Positions 23,588-35,350 of a stretch of DNA of 64,000 bases are shown here, one piece after another. The stretch is from Cryptomeria japonica (lineage: Eukaryota; Streptophyta; Pinopsida; Cupressales; Cupressaceae), in NCBI RefSeq assembly GCF_030272615.1, contig NC_081414.1, forward strand, positions 762,171,648 through 762,235,647, in the 5' to 3' direction. Below the pieces are notes generated by a model. The model had not been told where the DNA came from, made no database searches, and saw only the letters and a program-made list of their open reading frames with translations. The translations under genes were made by a program, and so were the position numbers. Position 1 is the stretch's first letter. The number at the start of each line of letters is the position of its first letter.

Positions 23588-25255
23588 ATGGAACCAAAAT
23601 TGAATGGTGGTGCCATTAATGGCCCTAAATCCGTAGATCAAACTAAGTCTCCACCGAAAAAATCCTTCGTCGAAACTGTCTCCCCACTTGCAAATGGAAT
23701 CCTAACGCATGATTTTCTAAGGCTCCTGGCAAAGAACATTCTGGTGAGGAAGGTAAGTGCCCTAGCACTATCTCGAATTCCTTCTACATTTTGCCCAATA
23801 TAGAAATGTTGAATTAAATTGCCTTGGAAAAGACTAGGTTAAGCAATACGACCATTTTCCTTGCATGTGTTGATGTTGAGAAATGTCCACCTAGGAAAGT
23901 TTTAGATGATTGGTTTCATAACCTTTGGAATTTAAAATTAGGGCTTAAAATATCATTCTGTAGACAAATTCAAAAGGGTCTCTACCTTATTTTCTTTACC
24001 ACTCACGAGGCTCAAAGGGAGGCACTAAAACATCAATATTGGATAGTTGGGAATACTTCCTTTCGTGCCCTAGCTTGGTCTCTAGAGGTGGTTGGTGAAG
24101 ACGTTCTCGCATAGTCCTCCCCAAGGTGGGTCATTCTCAAGGATGTCCCCCCCTTCCTTTAGCATTTTCTTCCACATTTAATGGAGCCTTTTGGAAAAAC
24201 AATCTGTATTGATGAAACGACCCACCTTGTCCCTAACTTGGATGTCAGAATGCTTGTATCAATTAAGCCAGGGATTGATATCCCACCATCTTTAACCCTA
24301 AATGTTAATGAAGAAACTTTTATCTGCCCTATTAAAATGCTTGGAGGATTAAAAGCAATGCTTTCTCTACAAAAAAGAAGGGCATCTTCAGAAAAATTGC
24401 CCTATCATTACTCACACAAAACATAAACCCAACATTAACTCAACTAATGCATCCTTAAACCCTAGAACCAAGACTTATCAAGACTCATCCACCTTGCTCC
24501 CTGTTAACAAAGAAGCTGCTATCCCCGTCACTAATTCATCAGAATCAAAACCCATGCACATTGATCACATGCCCCTTGCCTCTGAACACCTCGGTTCGGC
24601 CTCTAACCCAGTAATTGGTCCTGCAGAATCGCCCTCTGACTGTTTTCAGTTGGTCACTTCTAGGAAATGAAGGAGGAAAATTAGCAACCTGAATGCCCCA
24701 AATCAAAGCCATCTTACTATCCCAATTATTAGCTAGGTAACGGGAATTTGTGATTACCCCCTCCCTACAAATAATTCCTCACCCACTCCCACTCGAACCT
24801 CGGCAAACTCTATGGTTAAAAAACTTGAGAACCCTAGTCGAAGTGCTGATGTTGCTAGCACCAGTGATAACCCTGCAAATTTGATGATCAGATCTGAAAC
24901 CCCCAAGAATTTGGACTCCTCATCACCTACAGGGCTTACCCTTGATGTTAATAACACCAACCCTTCGATAGCTTCTATTCTCAAAGAGTTAGAAGATAAA
25001 CATGTTATTGAAGTAATCTATGCCAATAAGGGTCTTGAGGAAATTAGGTCTAGCATAGTGCTCCTTGGCTTTCTAGACTCCCAGATGTATGGGTCTGACA
25101 TAGGAGGAATTGAAGCTACTAGGAATGAACCATCTGAAGCTAGTGAAGATGAGGACGACCTTATGAAAGGATCCTCCTTGGATAAGAAGAAAGGTAGGCC
25201 TATGGGTTCCAAGAATAAGAAGAAATCTAGAGATCCTTGCAGTCTCCCTAGATGA
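23588..25255 (+). pseudogene. LINE-B ORF1 (DUF4283-type gag-like, AT-hook-like tail)
   Basis: The start region has a Lys/Pro-rich leader (SVDQTKSPPKKSFVETVSPL). 23824-24114 reads like the DUF4283 RNA-binding module of plant LINE ORF1 (KVLDDWFHNLWNL, GLYLIFFTTHEAQREAL, and YWIVGNTSFRALAW as the 'GPW' position). 24181-24426 continues it with LVPNLDVRMLVSIKPGIDIP. The C-terminal part is Ser/Thr/Pro-rich and ends with an acidic run (SEASEDEDDLMKG) and KKGRPMGSKNKKK, an AT-hook-like basic motif at about 25184-25227. ORF1 proteins coat the LINE RNA. No CCHC knuckle was seen. Three or more stops break it. Confidence 0.75.
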
Positions 25256-25276
25256 ACCTATTAACCCTCCTCTCTA

Positions 25277-28200
25277 ATGAAATACATCTCTTGGAATATT
25301 AGAGGCCTTGAGTTGCCTAATAGGAAGTTTGTCATCAAAAGCTCCCTGAGTCATCACAAGAACTTAGATTTCATGATGCTGGAAGAACTTAAATCCATGG
25401 GATTCCATCTTGACAACTCACTTGACTTTATCTGGAGAGATGCAGTCAAAATTTGCACCAACCACCTGAAAGGAAAGGGAGGAGTTGGCCTTCTTATCTC
25501 CCCTAAGTGGGCAAGAAACATCAGGGATAAAGGGATTTCCCAATGTAATAGAGTAGCCCGAGCTACCCTCGATATTAGGGGTTTCACCTTTGGCGTATGC
25601 TCTATATATACACCTAATGACTACAAGGAAAGAGTGCTCCTTTGGATCTGGCTAACTTCCCTCCCAAGTATCCCCTGGATAGTGGCTAGAGACTTCAATA
25701 TGACTAAGCATCAAGATGACAAGGTCGGGGGACTTCCTTTTGAATGGAAGAATGTAGAAAAACCTCACTGGGACAAACTTAAACAAAAACTTCAGTTATT
25801 TGACCCCCTCGAGGGCACTAAAACTGCTACCTCTAACCTATGGTACACCTGGTGCAACTTTCAATAAGGGCCCAATCGCATTTACTCTAGACTGGATAGA
25901 TTTTATGTTAATAACGACTTCTTCTCCTTCTCCCCCATCCACTTGGGGAGTGCGATTGTTGTCCTGCCAGTTACCCTTTCTCACCATTTTCCTATCCTAG
26001 CGGTCATTAATAGTAGAAATGCTATCCCTATTAGCAGCTCCTCTAATAAGAAATTTTTTCTCAACACCTCCCTCCTCAAAGACCAAGATGTTCTAGGTGC
26101 CATTAAGGTGATGAGGCTCTTCAACCTTCAGCCTTAGCTTCCCCAATCCTACACCCTCAGATGGACAAGGAATGTTTCCTCTTGACAGAAAGTACTCCAA
26201 ACTATTGGCCAAAAGAAAGCCAAGGACTCTAGAGCCATGGAAAAAACTCTCACCCATCACCTTCATTCCTTAGAACAGGATATTCAGTCTAATCCCTCCT
26301 CCCCTACCTTGGCCAAGAGTGTCTCTAAAGCTAGAGATATCCTCAGGAAGCACCAGCAGGTCAAAATCAGAGGAGCCTTCATTAGAGCTCACAACCACTG
26401 GCTCCAATTCGGAGATAAAGACTCCAAAATTTTCTTTAACCTCCTTAAGCAGAAGAAAAACAAAGAAAAAATTGATAGAATAACTATAGACAACAAGGAA
26501 CTCCTGGATCTCAATGATATCAAAGAGGCCTTTGAATTGTCCTATAGAACACTCTTTACCTCAGAAGATAATGAAGCCTCGAAAGAGGCTTGACACAAAT
26601 GTAGTACTATCATCCCTAAAAGAATCTCTGAGGATGATTCTCTCCTCCTTAGAGCCAAGATCTCTATACAAGAAATTACCGATGCCATTAAGGCCCTCAA
26701 GGATAATAAGGCCTCGATGGTCTCCCTACGGAGTTCTACAAAGCCGATCTTGAATGGGTCACACATGACCTCTATGACATATACAATGAAGCTCTTGACA
26801 ATGGCACCCTGGGGGAATTCATAAATAAAGGTATTGTTAAACTCATCCCTAAAGAAGGAAACAAAGTGCTCATTAAGAACTGGAGACCAATCACCCTCCT
26901 TAACGTCTCCTATAAAATCCTTGCCAAAGCCTTAGCTACTCGCCTTGAAAAAATTCTTCCAAAATTCATTTGCTCTACCCAAACTGGATTCATTATAGGT
27001 AGATACATATTGGAAAACCTTGTCACTAGTTGGGAATCCATGGAATGGGCCAGAACCTCTAAACAGGACGCTGCCATGTTCCTTATGGACTTTGAAAAAG
27101 CCTATGACAGAGTTGAGTGGGATTTCATCCTCATGATGCTCCAAGCTTTTGGCTTCCCTAACGAGTTCTATGACTATGTCCGAATTCTCCTCAAAGATGC
27201 TTCCACCATGATTGAAGTTAATGGAACCCTATCCCAACCTATTCCTCTCTCTAGATCCATTAGGTAGGGCTACCCTCTTGCCCCTACTCTATTTGTTATT
27301 GCCTCAGATGCCCTCTTGTATCTCCTTAGAGATGATACTCTATTTCCTAGAGTCCATGGCATCGTGCTGCCGGATGACTCTGAATTGCTCAATATCCAGT
27401 TTGCTAATGATACCTCTCTTTTCCTAGAGCTCTCTAGGCAAAACATCAATTCCCTCAACCTAAAAATTGACAGCTTTGGTAAAGCCTCTGGAGCTAGGAT
27501 CTCTAGCTCCAAATCTATTCTACTTGGCTGGAAAGATGAACCTCCAGACTGGTTACAACAAGATGGGTACTCATGGGGAGGACCCAACATGATTTCAAGT
27601 ATCTCGGTATCCCCTTCTCTATATCTCCCTCTCTTTGAGACATGTGGACTTGGGTTAAGGGGAAAACTGATAGGAAGCTTGACAAGTGGGATAATAGGAT
27701 CCTCTCCCTAGCAGGTAGGGTTCAAGTATGTCAAAAAATCCTCTCCTCATACAGTATCTACTACTCTTTGGTTTGGATGTTTAACAATTATCAAATTTAT
27801 GAAATCCAAAAGGCTATCAGACGCTTCCTCTGGTCTGATGGTAAGGGCAAAAGAAAGGCCCATGTGGTGAAATGGGCCTGGTGCCACTTAGACAAAAAGC
27901 TTGGAGGCTTGGGCCTTAAGGATCTTAAGTTGCAAGGAATCTCCCTTGCCGCCAAGTGGATATTTCATGCACTAGATGGGTAAGAACCTTGGAAGATTCT
28001 TATTAAAAACAACATTCAAAATGGATTCCGCAAGCCTGCCAAATCATGGAAAGCCCTTCCACTCAGTGATCTACTTGTTGGAAGTTTCTCAGTGTCTGCC
28101 CCAAGGCACCTAGGTCTTTAAGTCCATCTGGAAAGCCTTGGAGCATGTGCGTAGACTTATCTGCAACTCTAGCATAGACTATGATAACACTATACATGGT

Positions 28201-29034
28201 GAAAGGTCGTTATGGTGGAAACTCCACCATAACTCTAAGCCACTGGCCTTAACCCAAGGCTGTTCTGCTAGATTCTGGCATAACAAAGGGATCAAGTATC
28301 TCATGGATATCCTGGAAAATGATGACCTCGTCACATGGGAGGAACTTACTAGTAAATTTAATCTCCCTGCTTCGCATAAGCGGACCTACAATATGACTAG
28401 GAATGCCTGTAAGACCCTCAATCTTCCTAAGAACACTCATGTTGATGCCCACAGGTACCTCTCATTCCTATGGAAGGATGGCTACCCCCTCCATAAAATT
28501 AAATCCAAAGTTATCTACAACCTGCTTAACCAGGACACCTCTGTGATCGACCATGTCAACACCCTATGGAATGTTCACCACAGCCCCACTGCTTGGTATA
28601 AAACCTTTGAGAACCTTTGGAAATCCCCCATCCCCCCTAAGATCAAGTGTTTTAGATGGCAACTCTTACTAGATAGATTGCCTATTAGGAATAACATAGT
28701 TACATATGATCTCTGTTCTATCTGCAATAAACTTGAGTCCGCTCGGCACATCTTCCTTGACTGCCCTTTTGCTAGGGAGATCTAGTTAATGTTTGGAATA
28801 TCCATCACTGAGCATGTCTTCACTTATGATATAGTTACTGGTTTTGTCCATAATCTTAAAAAGGATGCTAACTTAATTTGGAAAATTTTGTCTTCTTTTA
28901 TCCTTTGGTTTATTTGGAAACTCAGAAATGAGGAGAAATTCCAAGGTAATGCTAGGGAACTTACTGGTTCTTTTAAAAAACGTACACATTATAAAATTGT
29001 TGTACAGGTTTGCTTCCTGATGAATGTTGAATGA
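25277..29034 (+). pseudogene. LINE-B ORF2 (endonuclease, RT, zf-RVT)
   Basis: 25277-25867 is an APE-like endonuclease: it opens with ISWNIRGLELPNRK; MMLEELKS stands where ETK is usual and ARDFN where GGDFN is usual. RT follows at about 26640-27600, with LIPKEGNKVLIKNWRPITLL, TQTGFIIGRYILENL and MDFEKAYDRVEW (27085-27125). RQGxPLAP has a stop at its Gln (27265-27267), and the catalytic box reads FANDT (27400-27414), so the first Asp of FADD is Asn. The thumb region includes GRVQVCQKILSSYSIYY. 28138-28785 ends in the zf-RVT module (PPKIKCFRWQLLLDRLP, CSICNKLESARHIFLDCPFA). Five or more interruptions. No RNase H domain was recognised after it. Confidence 0.85.
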
Positions 29035-29490
29035 AACAAACTTATGCAGTTCCTCAAATAAGGTGAGCCACCATGTTTATATACGAGATGCAAGATGGAT
29101 ATGAATGGGCAAGGATCATAGAAAATCAAACCGCCTTTGAGAGTGCAGTAAAGAAGCCGATTAAAGAACTTCAGGATACCAGAGCTCCCCCTTTCAATAG
29201 GGTAGACCATGTGCATACAAATCATGGAAAGGAAGAAGGTGGTCTGGATGGAAGGACCACAGGGGTGGACCACATGGCTAGAAGACCAGGATGAAATCCT
29301 TCTCTAGTACCTTATGGCAGCAAGCACAGCTTTATTTTGAAGTTTTTTTTTTTTTTTTAGTGCATTGTATATGACACTCATCTAGGTCTCTTTGGTTTCG
29401 CTGTTGAGGCTCTGCCTCCCTTGAACTCATCTGTATAAACCCCCTTTTCTTGGTCTCTCGATTTATAATATAAAAAAAATATTATAATTT

Positions 29491-30110
29491 AAAATATCAA
29501 ATACCATTCCAATTCATATAAATTGATAAAAAAATGCTATTGCAGGTTTTACAATTGTATAGATGGAAATGTAATATATTCTATTATATAGACGAGGATT
29601 AATTTGAAACACAACTAAAAGATCATCATACAAAAATATATTAAATTGAAATGAAAATGTAAAGAATTGTAACTTTCAATTTATTAAACTTATTAAACTA
29701 ATAAAATCATTTTCAAATTATGTTTTGTTTTTTTTTTCCATCCAATGTGATGAATAATTTATAGAAAAATCATATAAACAAAACTTATATTTTAGATAGA
29801 TCAATTTTTTTTTCCAGTGGTCATCATATATTCTAGATAGATCAAATTGTTTTAAGAAAAACGAATCCCAAAATATATGAATCTATCCATTTATTTTCAT
29901 CCATTTCTTAGATGAATTATATTGAAATCTATACCTTCATACCTAACTTAGGTTCAAAACTATTGAATGTGTTATACCGATTAAATTTGATAGATCGAGG
30001 AAGCCTGATCAGACTCCAACACGGCTCTCTTAAATTATAGACAAAAACCTCGTTATCACTCTAACCACCTATAAAACAGATAAAATTCCTAAATCCTACA
30101 CAATGAAAAT
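29491..30110. other. AT-rich spacer, nothing seen
   Basis: No coding or repeat structure supported between the LINE-B target duplicate and the F-box pseudogene. Confidence 0.6.
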
Positions 30111-30114
30111 CTAA

Positions 30115-31080
30115 ATCAGGCCACATTGTAACAAAAGAGTCTTTCTTTATAAATTTATGGCACATATTAGAGACATCCTTGTCATCCCCTTCCAACTCCA
30201 TGATGATCTCTCTTCCTCGCTAAGCAATTCCATTACAATAACGTGAGAGTTCACTATGTATGGATGTGGGTTCAACTCAAAATATGTTACCACAAACAAG
30301 ATCGACGACCCATACAACCAGTTTGTAAGAACATGCGTTAATGTCATGCCCGAGAATTAATAGATTCACATCTTAAAGGTCACTATCAATTCTCGCTTAG
30401 CTTTCATGTACGAAATCACAAATTTCATATCCTCTGAAGCACAAATGAGTATACCATCGACACAACAAATGTTGCAAACATCAAAATCCTCTTCGGGTAG
30501 ACGCAACTCAGTTTCAATCCGCATGACATTTCGAAGCAATGGTAAATTCGTATGCAACTGGGATTTTCTTCTTTAGGAAGACCCACAATTTTGTAAGACT
30601 CTCTGTTGTACATTATTGCGAACACGGTTACATTCTCTTTTTATGACTGCGGTAATATCTTTGTACGTGCCTGTAAGTGGAATACACAATATATACTTTT
30701 TCCGAGGAACTGTGTCTTCGATTAGCGTTAAGCCTGCACATGAATTTCTACAAAATCGTGAATAGCCGTGTGAGTGATTTAAAATTTTATAGCATTGTAA
30801 GAGATTTTCAATTCTTGGGCTTGGCAAAAAACAAAAAGAAATAGTCTTCCATGATTGCGTGAAAAACAGTATGCCATGGCATCCGTTTCATTGAAGACGA
30901 GACTCCATGGATCTCTCTCCGGCAATAGAGAGAAAACTGCTCGTGGATAAGAGCACATTCCATTCTTTACACACAATTCAAAATCGAGAACTCAACTCCA
31001 CCGGTAGAGTTGAAAGTATCCTTTCAAGTATGTGATCAGGACATTCAGACCAAATTAATCCTTCATCACTCCTCTCAATA
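30115..31080 (-). pseudogene. F-box protein pseudogene (F-box plus F-box-associated/kelch-like domain)
   Basis: Minus strand. The F-box reads HILERILSTLPVELSSRF, stop, IVCKEWN (about 31040-30955), the classic ...ERIL..LP..SL.R.R.VCK.WN pattern, and LLSTSSFLSIAGERS follows. Later pieces, in shifting frames, fit an F-box-associated beta-propeller: ERDPWSLVFNETD; SCAGLTLIEDTVPRKKYIL with PLTGTYKDI; YNRESYKIVGLP; and EEDFDVCNICCVDGILICAS. The last recognisable part is near 30130. Intact F-box proteins recruit substrates to SCF ubiquitin ligases. About 950 bases with no intron, several frameshifts and stops; the F-box stop TGA fits a CGA Arg codon changed by C-to-T. Processed copy versus decayed single-exon gene cannot be decided here. 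Confidence 0.75.
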
Positions 31081-31344
31081 CCCACAAAGTACCTTTTCCC
31101 GTCTCCTTTCTTTATTCAACATCAATTCAGATATACCTAGACCTACATCTTCATTATCAATGTAAACTTAATATCCATTTTCTGTAAGAGGATATGTGAT
31201 CTTTGTGACGGAAAATATGTTGGATGTTCACGCACAAATATGTTCTATTCGCCTATCTTGCCCTAATACCAAATAAATTTGTTGCCTATCTCGGTGTTGT
31301 TGCCTATCTCGGTGTAGCCATGAATATATGTATTGCCTATCTTA

Positions 31345-31374
31345 CCCTAACCCTAACCCTAACCCTAACCCTAA
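31345..31374 (+). repeat. Short CCCTAA array (telomere-like)
   Basis: Five perfect CCCTAA hexamers (TTAGGG on the other strand). The usual plant telomere unit is CCCTAAA, and the array is flanked by ordinary AT-rich DNA, so this is an interstitial tract rather than a chromosome end. Confidence 0.9.
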
Positions 31375-31850
31375 TTATATGTATCCTTTCTTTTCTTCTT
31401 TTTCTAATCTTAAATATATTCTGTGTCTCATCTTGTCCTTTATATATGTATTATATGTGATATTATGGGAGATGACTCATTAGTTCAAGGTTTTAATAGT
31501 TATCAAAGTATTTATTCATTTAATATCTTAATATTTTTAATAGTTTTGTATTGGTGGTTGTGAATTTATTGTTATTATTGTATTTTTTAGGAGAGTAGTT
31601 TTGTCTTATTCAATATATCATTTCTTGGGAAATTCTATCCTCTCTCTCTTTTTGTGAAAGTTGTCAGTATTCATTATGATTATTTATTAGTACTTGTCAT
31701 TAGGCTAATAGATTGCAATCATTTTTTGTTAACTTGTTATTATGTAAAAAATATATAAATTGATAATATTAATATAATTATCCTTGTACAATTTAATAGT
31801 ATAAAAGTTTGATGATAAAAAAATATTAATAATAAGATTTTAAAAAATTG
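31375..31850. other. AT-rich spacer
   Basis: No gene or structured repeat seen. LINE-C leader sequence appears to begin just beyond it. Confidence 0.6.
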
Positions 31851-32598
31851 ATGGATGGAGTTCTGAGCAGAGCCCGCTGAGCAGGAATTTTATTTTTAAA
31901 AAGCCTTCAGTGGCAGAAGGGCACAGGGCAGTTGAGAGGTTGTCATCGTCAGTACGACAGTCGGGCAAGACGGTACAAAATCCGAAGGCAGCATGACAGT
32001 GGCCCAGGGCACTACATAGGATTCCAGAGGCAGCACGACAGAGGCAATGTTGCAACTATTTCGGGCAGGGTCAGGAAGGGTATAACAGAAGACTTCCCTA
32101 CCCAAATCAAGTTTTCTCAAATTCTACGAATAAGAGCCTCTATAGGTTTTCCAAACCAAACTGGAAACCTTTTGGTCCAAAACTCAACAAGCAAAAACAA
32201 CCGATGTTTGATATTTACGAAGAAGATAGGACTTCAAATGTGGGCATGTCTCCACGTAAGGCCTTTCATCCAAGACAGCCAGAGAATAGATCTGCTTTCC
32301 TTGATACTTTATTCCTTGACAACAGATCTATTGCTAGTCAGTGTTTATCTTATCCTAACAACATTCCTATTGGGAAGTTTAAGGCCTCTGATACCCTAGA
32401 CAAGAAGGGTTTTGCAACAATGCCCCAGTAGCTACCTTTCCCAATAATATTCAACTGGGATCTCCCTTCGAACCAAACTGTAGGGATTTCGGGTAGAAGG
32501 ATCCCAAGTCGTTAGCATTTCTTCAGTATTAGGGAAATAAGGGAAACCAGAGATTCTTCACAGGTCGCTTTACAAAAGTCTGGCTACCAAAGAAATCC

Positions 32599-33618
32599 TT
32601 GATGGAGGGCTCACAGGAATCACCAATGGTCAAGGAAAAAGACACTCCGACAGCTGCAAACGAGGAGGAAGAGAATATCGAAATCTCACTTCCAGATCAT
32701 CCGGTGGAAAGCCAGATTTCTGACCTAAGGAGCCGAGCATTGATTGGTAGGTTCTGGTCGTGCTCTCCGTCTCCCAAGCAATTCGAGTTATGGGATTTGA
32801 AGTATTGGGAGGGGATAGATCAAATTTTTTACTGTGACCACAAATCAGATTTCTTTACTGCTATTTTTAAGTCTAAAATAGCTACGGATAATACTCATAA
32901 ATGTAAAGGGTGGTTTTTGACGGCTATGGGTTGTTTACCATATTATGGTTCCCAAATTTTGACCATCAACAAAAAGTTATCAAATATGCACCCTTCCGGA
33001 TCTCCATGACAGGCATCCCACTGGAATATTGGGATCCAGATTTAATAGAGTTGTTTGCAAATCGGGTGGGTATATTTGTCAAACATGACCTAAACCCATA
33101 TGAAAAGCCTCTCCTCACTATTAGGGTCTTCATTCTGAGGGATTTGGCCAAACCTTTCCCCAAATCCATAAACATCTCGTCCATCTTTGAAAGATGGACA
33201 CAAAAGCTTCATGTGGAAGAACCAGTCACAGTAGTCAAACACTCAAATCTTCTAGGACATTTAACCTTAGCTTGCCAAGCATCGAACTGTAAAAACCACA
33301 TTGCATGTGAAGATCATAACTCAGATTTTCAGAAATGCAAGGCCCAATCTCACTTCAATCATCCACCATCAGTTGAAGAAGGAGCCAAATCAGCTAGTGT
33401 GTTTAAGGGGGTTAAAAGTAGAAAAGTGGGGAATGAAGGATTTCATATGCAAGAATTATTAGCTGAAACATGTACTTTAACCGTCCAGCCCCCCAGGTAA
33501 AATTTATTACCTAGGGACCCCAATCAGTAGTAAAGCTCTCTTCAATATCACCTTGTTTGGGAGAAATTCTCAAATCATTCCTTAATCTCCAGTTAGTTGT
33601 GGATGAGAGTTAAATATG
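32599..33618 (+). pseudogene. LINE-C ORF1, first part (DUF4283 module)
   Basis: It opens MMEGSQESPMVKEKD, then has the DUF4283 signature ALIGRFWSCSPSPKQFELW, FFTAIFKS and KGWFLTAMGCLPYYG. After a one-base shift near 32930-32990 it continues in the next frame with MTGIPLEYWDPDLIELFANR and VGIFVKHDLNPYEK, to 33500. A Cys/His-containing stretch (CQASNCKNHIACEDH) may be a decayed zinc knuckle. Earlier frames (32204-32431) with protein-like composition may be an older N-terminal part. It would bind the LINE RNA. Interrupted at 33619-33623 by Copia-B. Confidence 0.75.
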
Positions 33619-33623
33619 TCTTC
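33619..33623 (+). repeat. Copia-B target-site duplication, left copy
   Basis: tcttc abuts the LTR start TGTTAATG; the right copy is at 39765-39769. Confidence 0.9.
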
Positions 33624-33810
33624 TGTTAATGCATTAGTACCTTCTGCAAGATAAGACTCTCCTAAACCTTTATTCTGTTATTAGTTTACTCATTCATGCT
33701 TTATGTTTATCAGATTATAACATTGATCATAATTATGATATTGATATTGGATAATAATGGATTAGATTGACGATCTCCTTAACATAGTTAAGCGTCAATC
33801 TAAATGCTAT

Positions 33811-33895
33811 CGGGCTATTAACCCGATAGCATATTAATGTTGATTCATATATGAATCAGCATTAATATGTTATTGGGGTATTAACCCGATAGCAT
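33811..33895. promoter_or_regulatory. Hairpin cluster in Copia-B LTR
   Basis: tgctatcggg-ctatta-acccgatagca (33811-33833) is a near-perfect inverted repeat. Next comes aatgttgattcatatatgaatcagcatt (about 33837-33864), another palindrome, then a second half-match, ggtattaacccgatagcat. The same cluster is present in the 3' LTR at 39174-39270. Function is not known. Confidence 0.75.
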
Positions 33896-33944
33896 ATAAT
33901 GCTAACTACTATTGTTATTGTTTACTTTATATATATGCGTTGAT

Positions 33945-34130
33945 ACCGATTCATTATTGGGTATGATTTATATCTGTAACAATTAACAATGATACTGATT
34001 GGTTATGTTCTATAAGCAATGATACCGATTAACTATCGGTTATGATAAAGCAATATAACAATGATACCGATTAACTATCGGTTATGATAAAGCAATATAA
34101 CAATGATACCGATTCACTACCGTGTATGTT
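33945..34130. repeat. ACCGAT/ATCGGT repeat units in Copia-B LTR
   Basis: Units of about 40 bases of the form aatgataccgattaactatcggttatgataaagcaatataac. Each contains the near-palindrome accgattaactatcggt. Two full units are identical here, with degenerate ones upstream and downstream; the 3' LTR has one fewer. Confidence 0.8.
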
Positions 34131-34415
34131 TGTAGCACCAATTGGTTATGAATCTGTTTATGTTAGTAAGGGTCAGGACCAAGTGACATCTTGGTTGGAC
34201 ATGTCTGATCAAGGTGCCACTTGATCGTGGCCTTCCTACTACTTATACACCATGCAAATCAAAGGAGATGATATTGAAATCGATACATGTTCATCCTCCT
34301 TATCTGCAGCAAAAGAAAGATAGTTATATTAGTGTCATAGTCATAATATCAAAATTTAAAATATACCACCCTGCATATAACTTGTTATTAAATTGGAAAT
34401 TACAATACATTTACA

Positions 34416-34428
34416 TGGTATCAGAGCC
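34416..34428 (+). promoter_or_regulatory. Copia-B primer binding site
   Basis: tggtatcagagcc directly after the LTR, complementary to the 3' end of initiator methionine tRNA. Confidence 0.9.
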
Positions 34429-34508
34429 AAGTTGATTGAACTTGAGGCTATTTAATTTCATGAAACAAATTTAAGAACAAGTTTATATACTACATCACAT
34501 TTCTTCAA

Positions 34509-35350
34509 ATGGCCAGTGCTATCAGAATCGAAGACAGACTCGGAGGTGGCAATGATTTTTCGGCCTGGAAATTTAGAATTCAGATGATCTTAAAAGAGAA
34601 CAAAGTGGACTTGTTTGTTCAAACTAAAAATGATCAACCCAAAAATGAACTTGACAAAACAACATGGATTGAGGGAAATGAAAAGGCGATTAAAATTATA
34701 GTTGATGGGGTGAGAAACAACATAATGCCCATGATAAGAAAACATCAGACAGCCTTCAAAATGTTCAAAGCTCTTGAAAGCACATTTGAGATATCAAATG
34801 CAAGTCGAACTCTAGCATTAAAATGAGAAATAAATCATATCACCATGAACAAAGGGGAGACAATCAACGCCTACTTTATGCGGATATCAGTTCTAAAAGA
34901 TGAACTTGCAACTCTAGACTATGAGATCCAAAGCAAAGAATTAACACTCATTGCTTTAGATGGGTTACCTAGTGGATGGAGCACATTTGTCCAAGGCATC
35001 AGTGCAAGGTCCAAATATCCTAAGTTTGAAAGACTAAGGGATGACTGTCTCCAAGAAGAATCAAGATTGAACAAAATGGGAATGAAACACAAGAGTATAG
35101 ATGAAGACCTACAAGTTCTAAACACCAACTCCACCAAGCAAAATAAGAAAAGGCAGTTTAGAAAGAGAAAAGGTCGTCAAGGCAAGAATACTTCAAAGAA
35201 GGACTTATCTCACATTCAATGTTACAGATGTGATCAGTTTGCACACTTCGTTACAAAATGCCCAGAAAGAACCAAGAAACATGATACATTTGTCAAAGCA
35301 GGAAAAACTAAAGGGGAAGATGACTCGGAGAAATATGTATTCTACTCAGC
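34509..35350 (+). pseudogene. Copia-B gag
   Basis: The start ATG is followed by the usual copia gag opening (IEDRLGGGNDFSAWKFRIQM). The UBN2-like helical region runs to about residue 190, with EINAYFMRI-type and LTLIALDGLPSGWSTF segments. A basic stretch (KQNKKRQFRKRKGRQGKN) precedes one CCHC knuckle, CYRCDQFAHFVTKC (35220-35261). It would form the particle and bind RNA. A TGA at 34824-34826 interrupts it where neighbouring residues suggest an original Trp. Start chosen as the first ATG after the PBS leader. Confidence 0.88.

Larger units (their letters stand above)
23050..29490 (+). mobile_element. LINE-B: near full-length L1-type LINE with target-site duplication
   Basis: The 14-base string aaatattataattt occurs at 23050-23063 and at 29477-29490, flanking 6.4 kb. 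Between them are a 5' leader, ORF1 (23588-25255), ORF2 (25277 to about 29000) and a 3' end with T-rich and A-rich runs, tataaacccccttttcttgg and a short A tail (29472-29479) just before the 3' duplicate. This is the complete layout of a plant L1 inserted by target-primed reverse transcription. ORF1 and ORF2 are 21 bases apart. Stops in both ORFs and a changed RT active site say it is dead. Confidence 0.85.
33624..34415 (+). repeat. Copia-B 5' LTR
   Basis: Begins TGTTAATGCATTAG and ends ATACATTTACA; 792 bases. It contains two strong hairpins (33828-33895) and repeated GATACCGATT..CTATCGG units (33945-34125), with one more 40-base unit than the 3' LTR. These lie where a U3 enhancer would be. 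Confidence 0.92.

Noticed and set aside
31345-31374. True telomere or chromosome end
   Set aside because: Only five units, inside ordinary sequence continuing on both sides.
31932-32399. 155-codon plus-strand frame with Arg/Gln-rich start
   Set aside because: It lies in the LINE-C leader. The more protein-like frames there are different ones, and the composition shifts abruptly to hydrophobic residues, so it looks like a chance frame.
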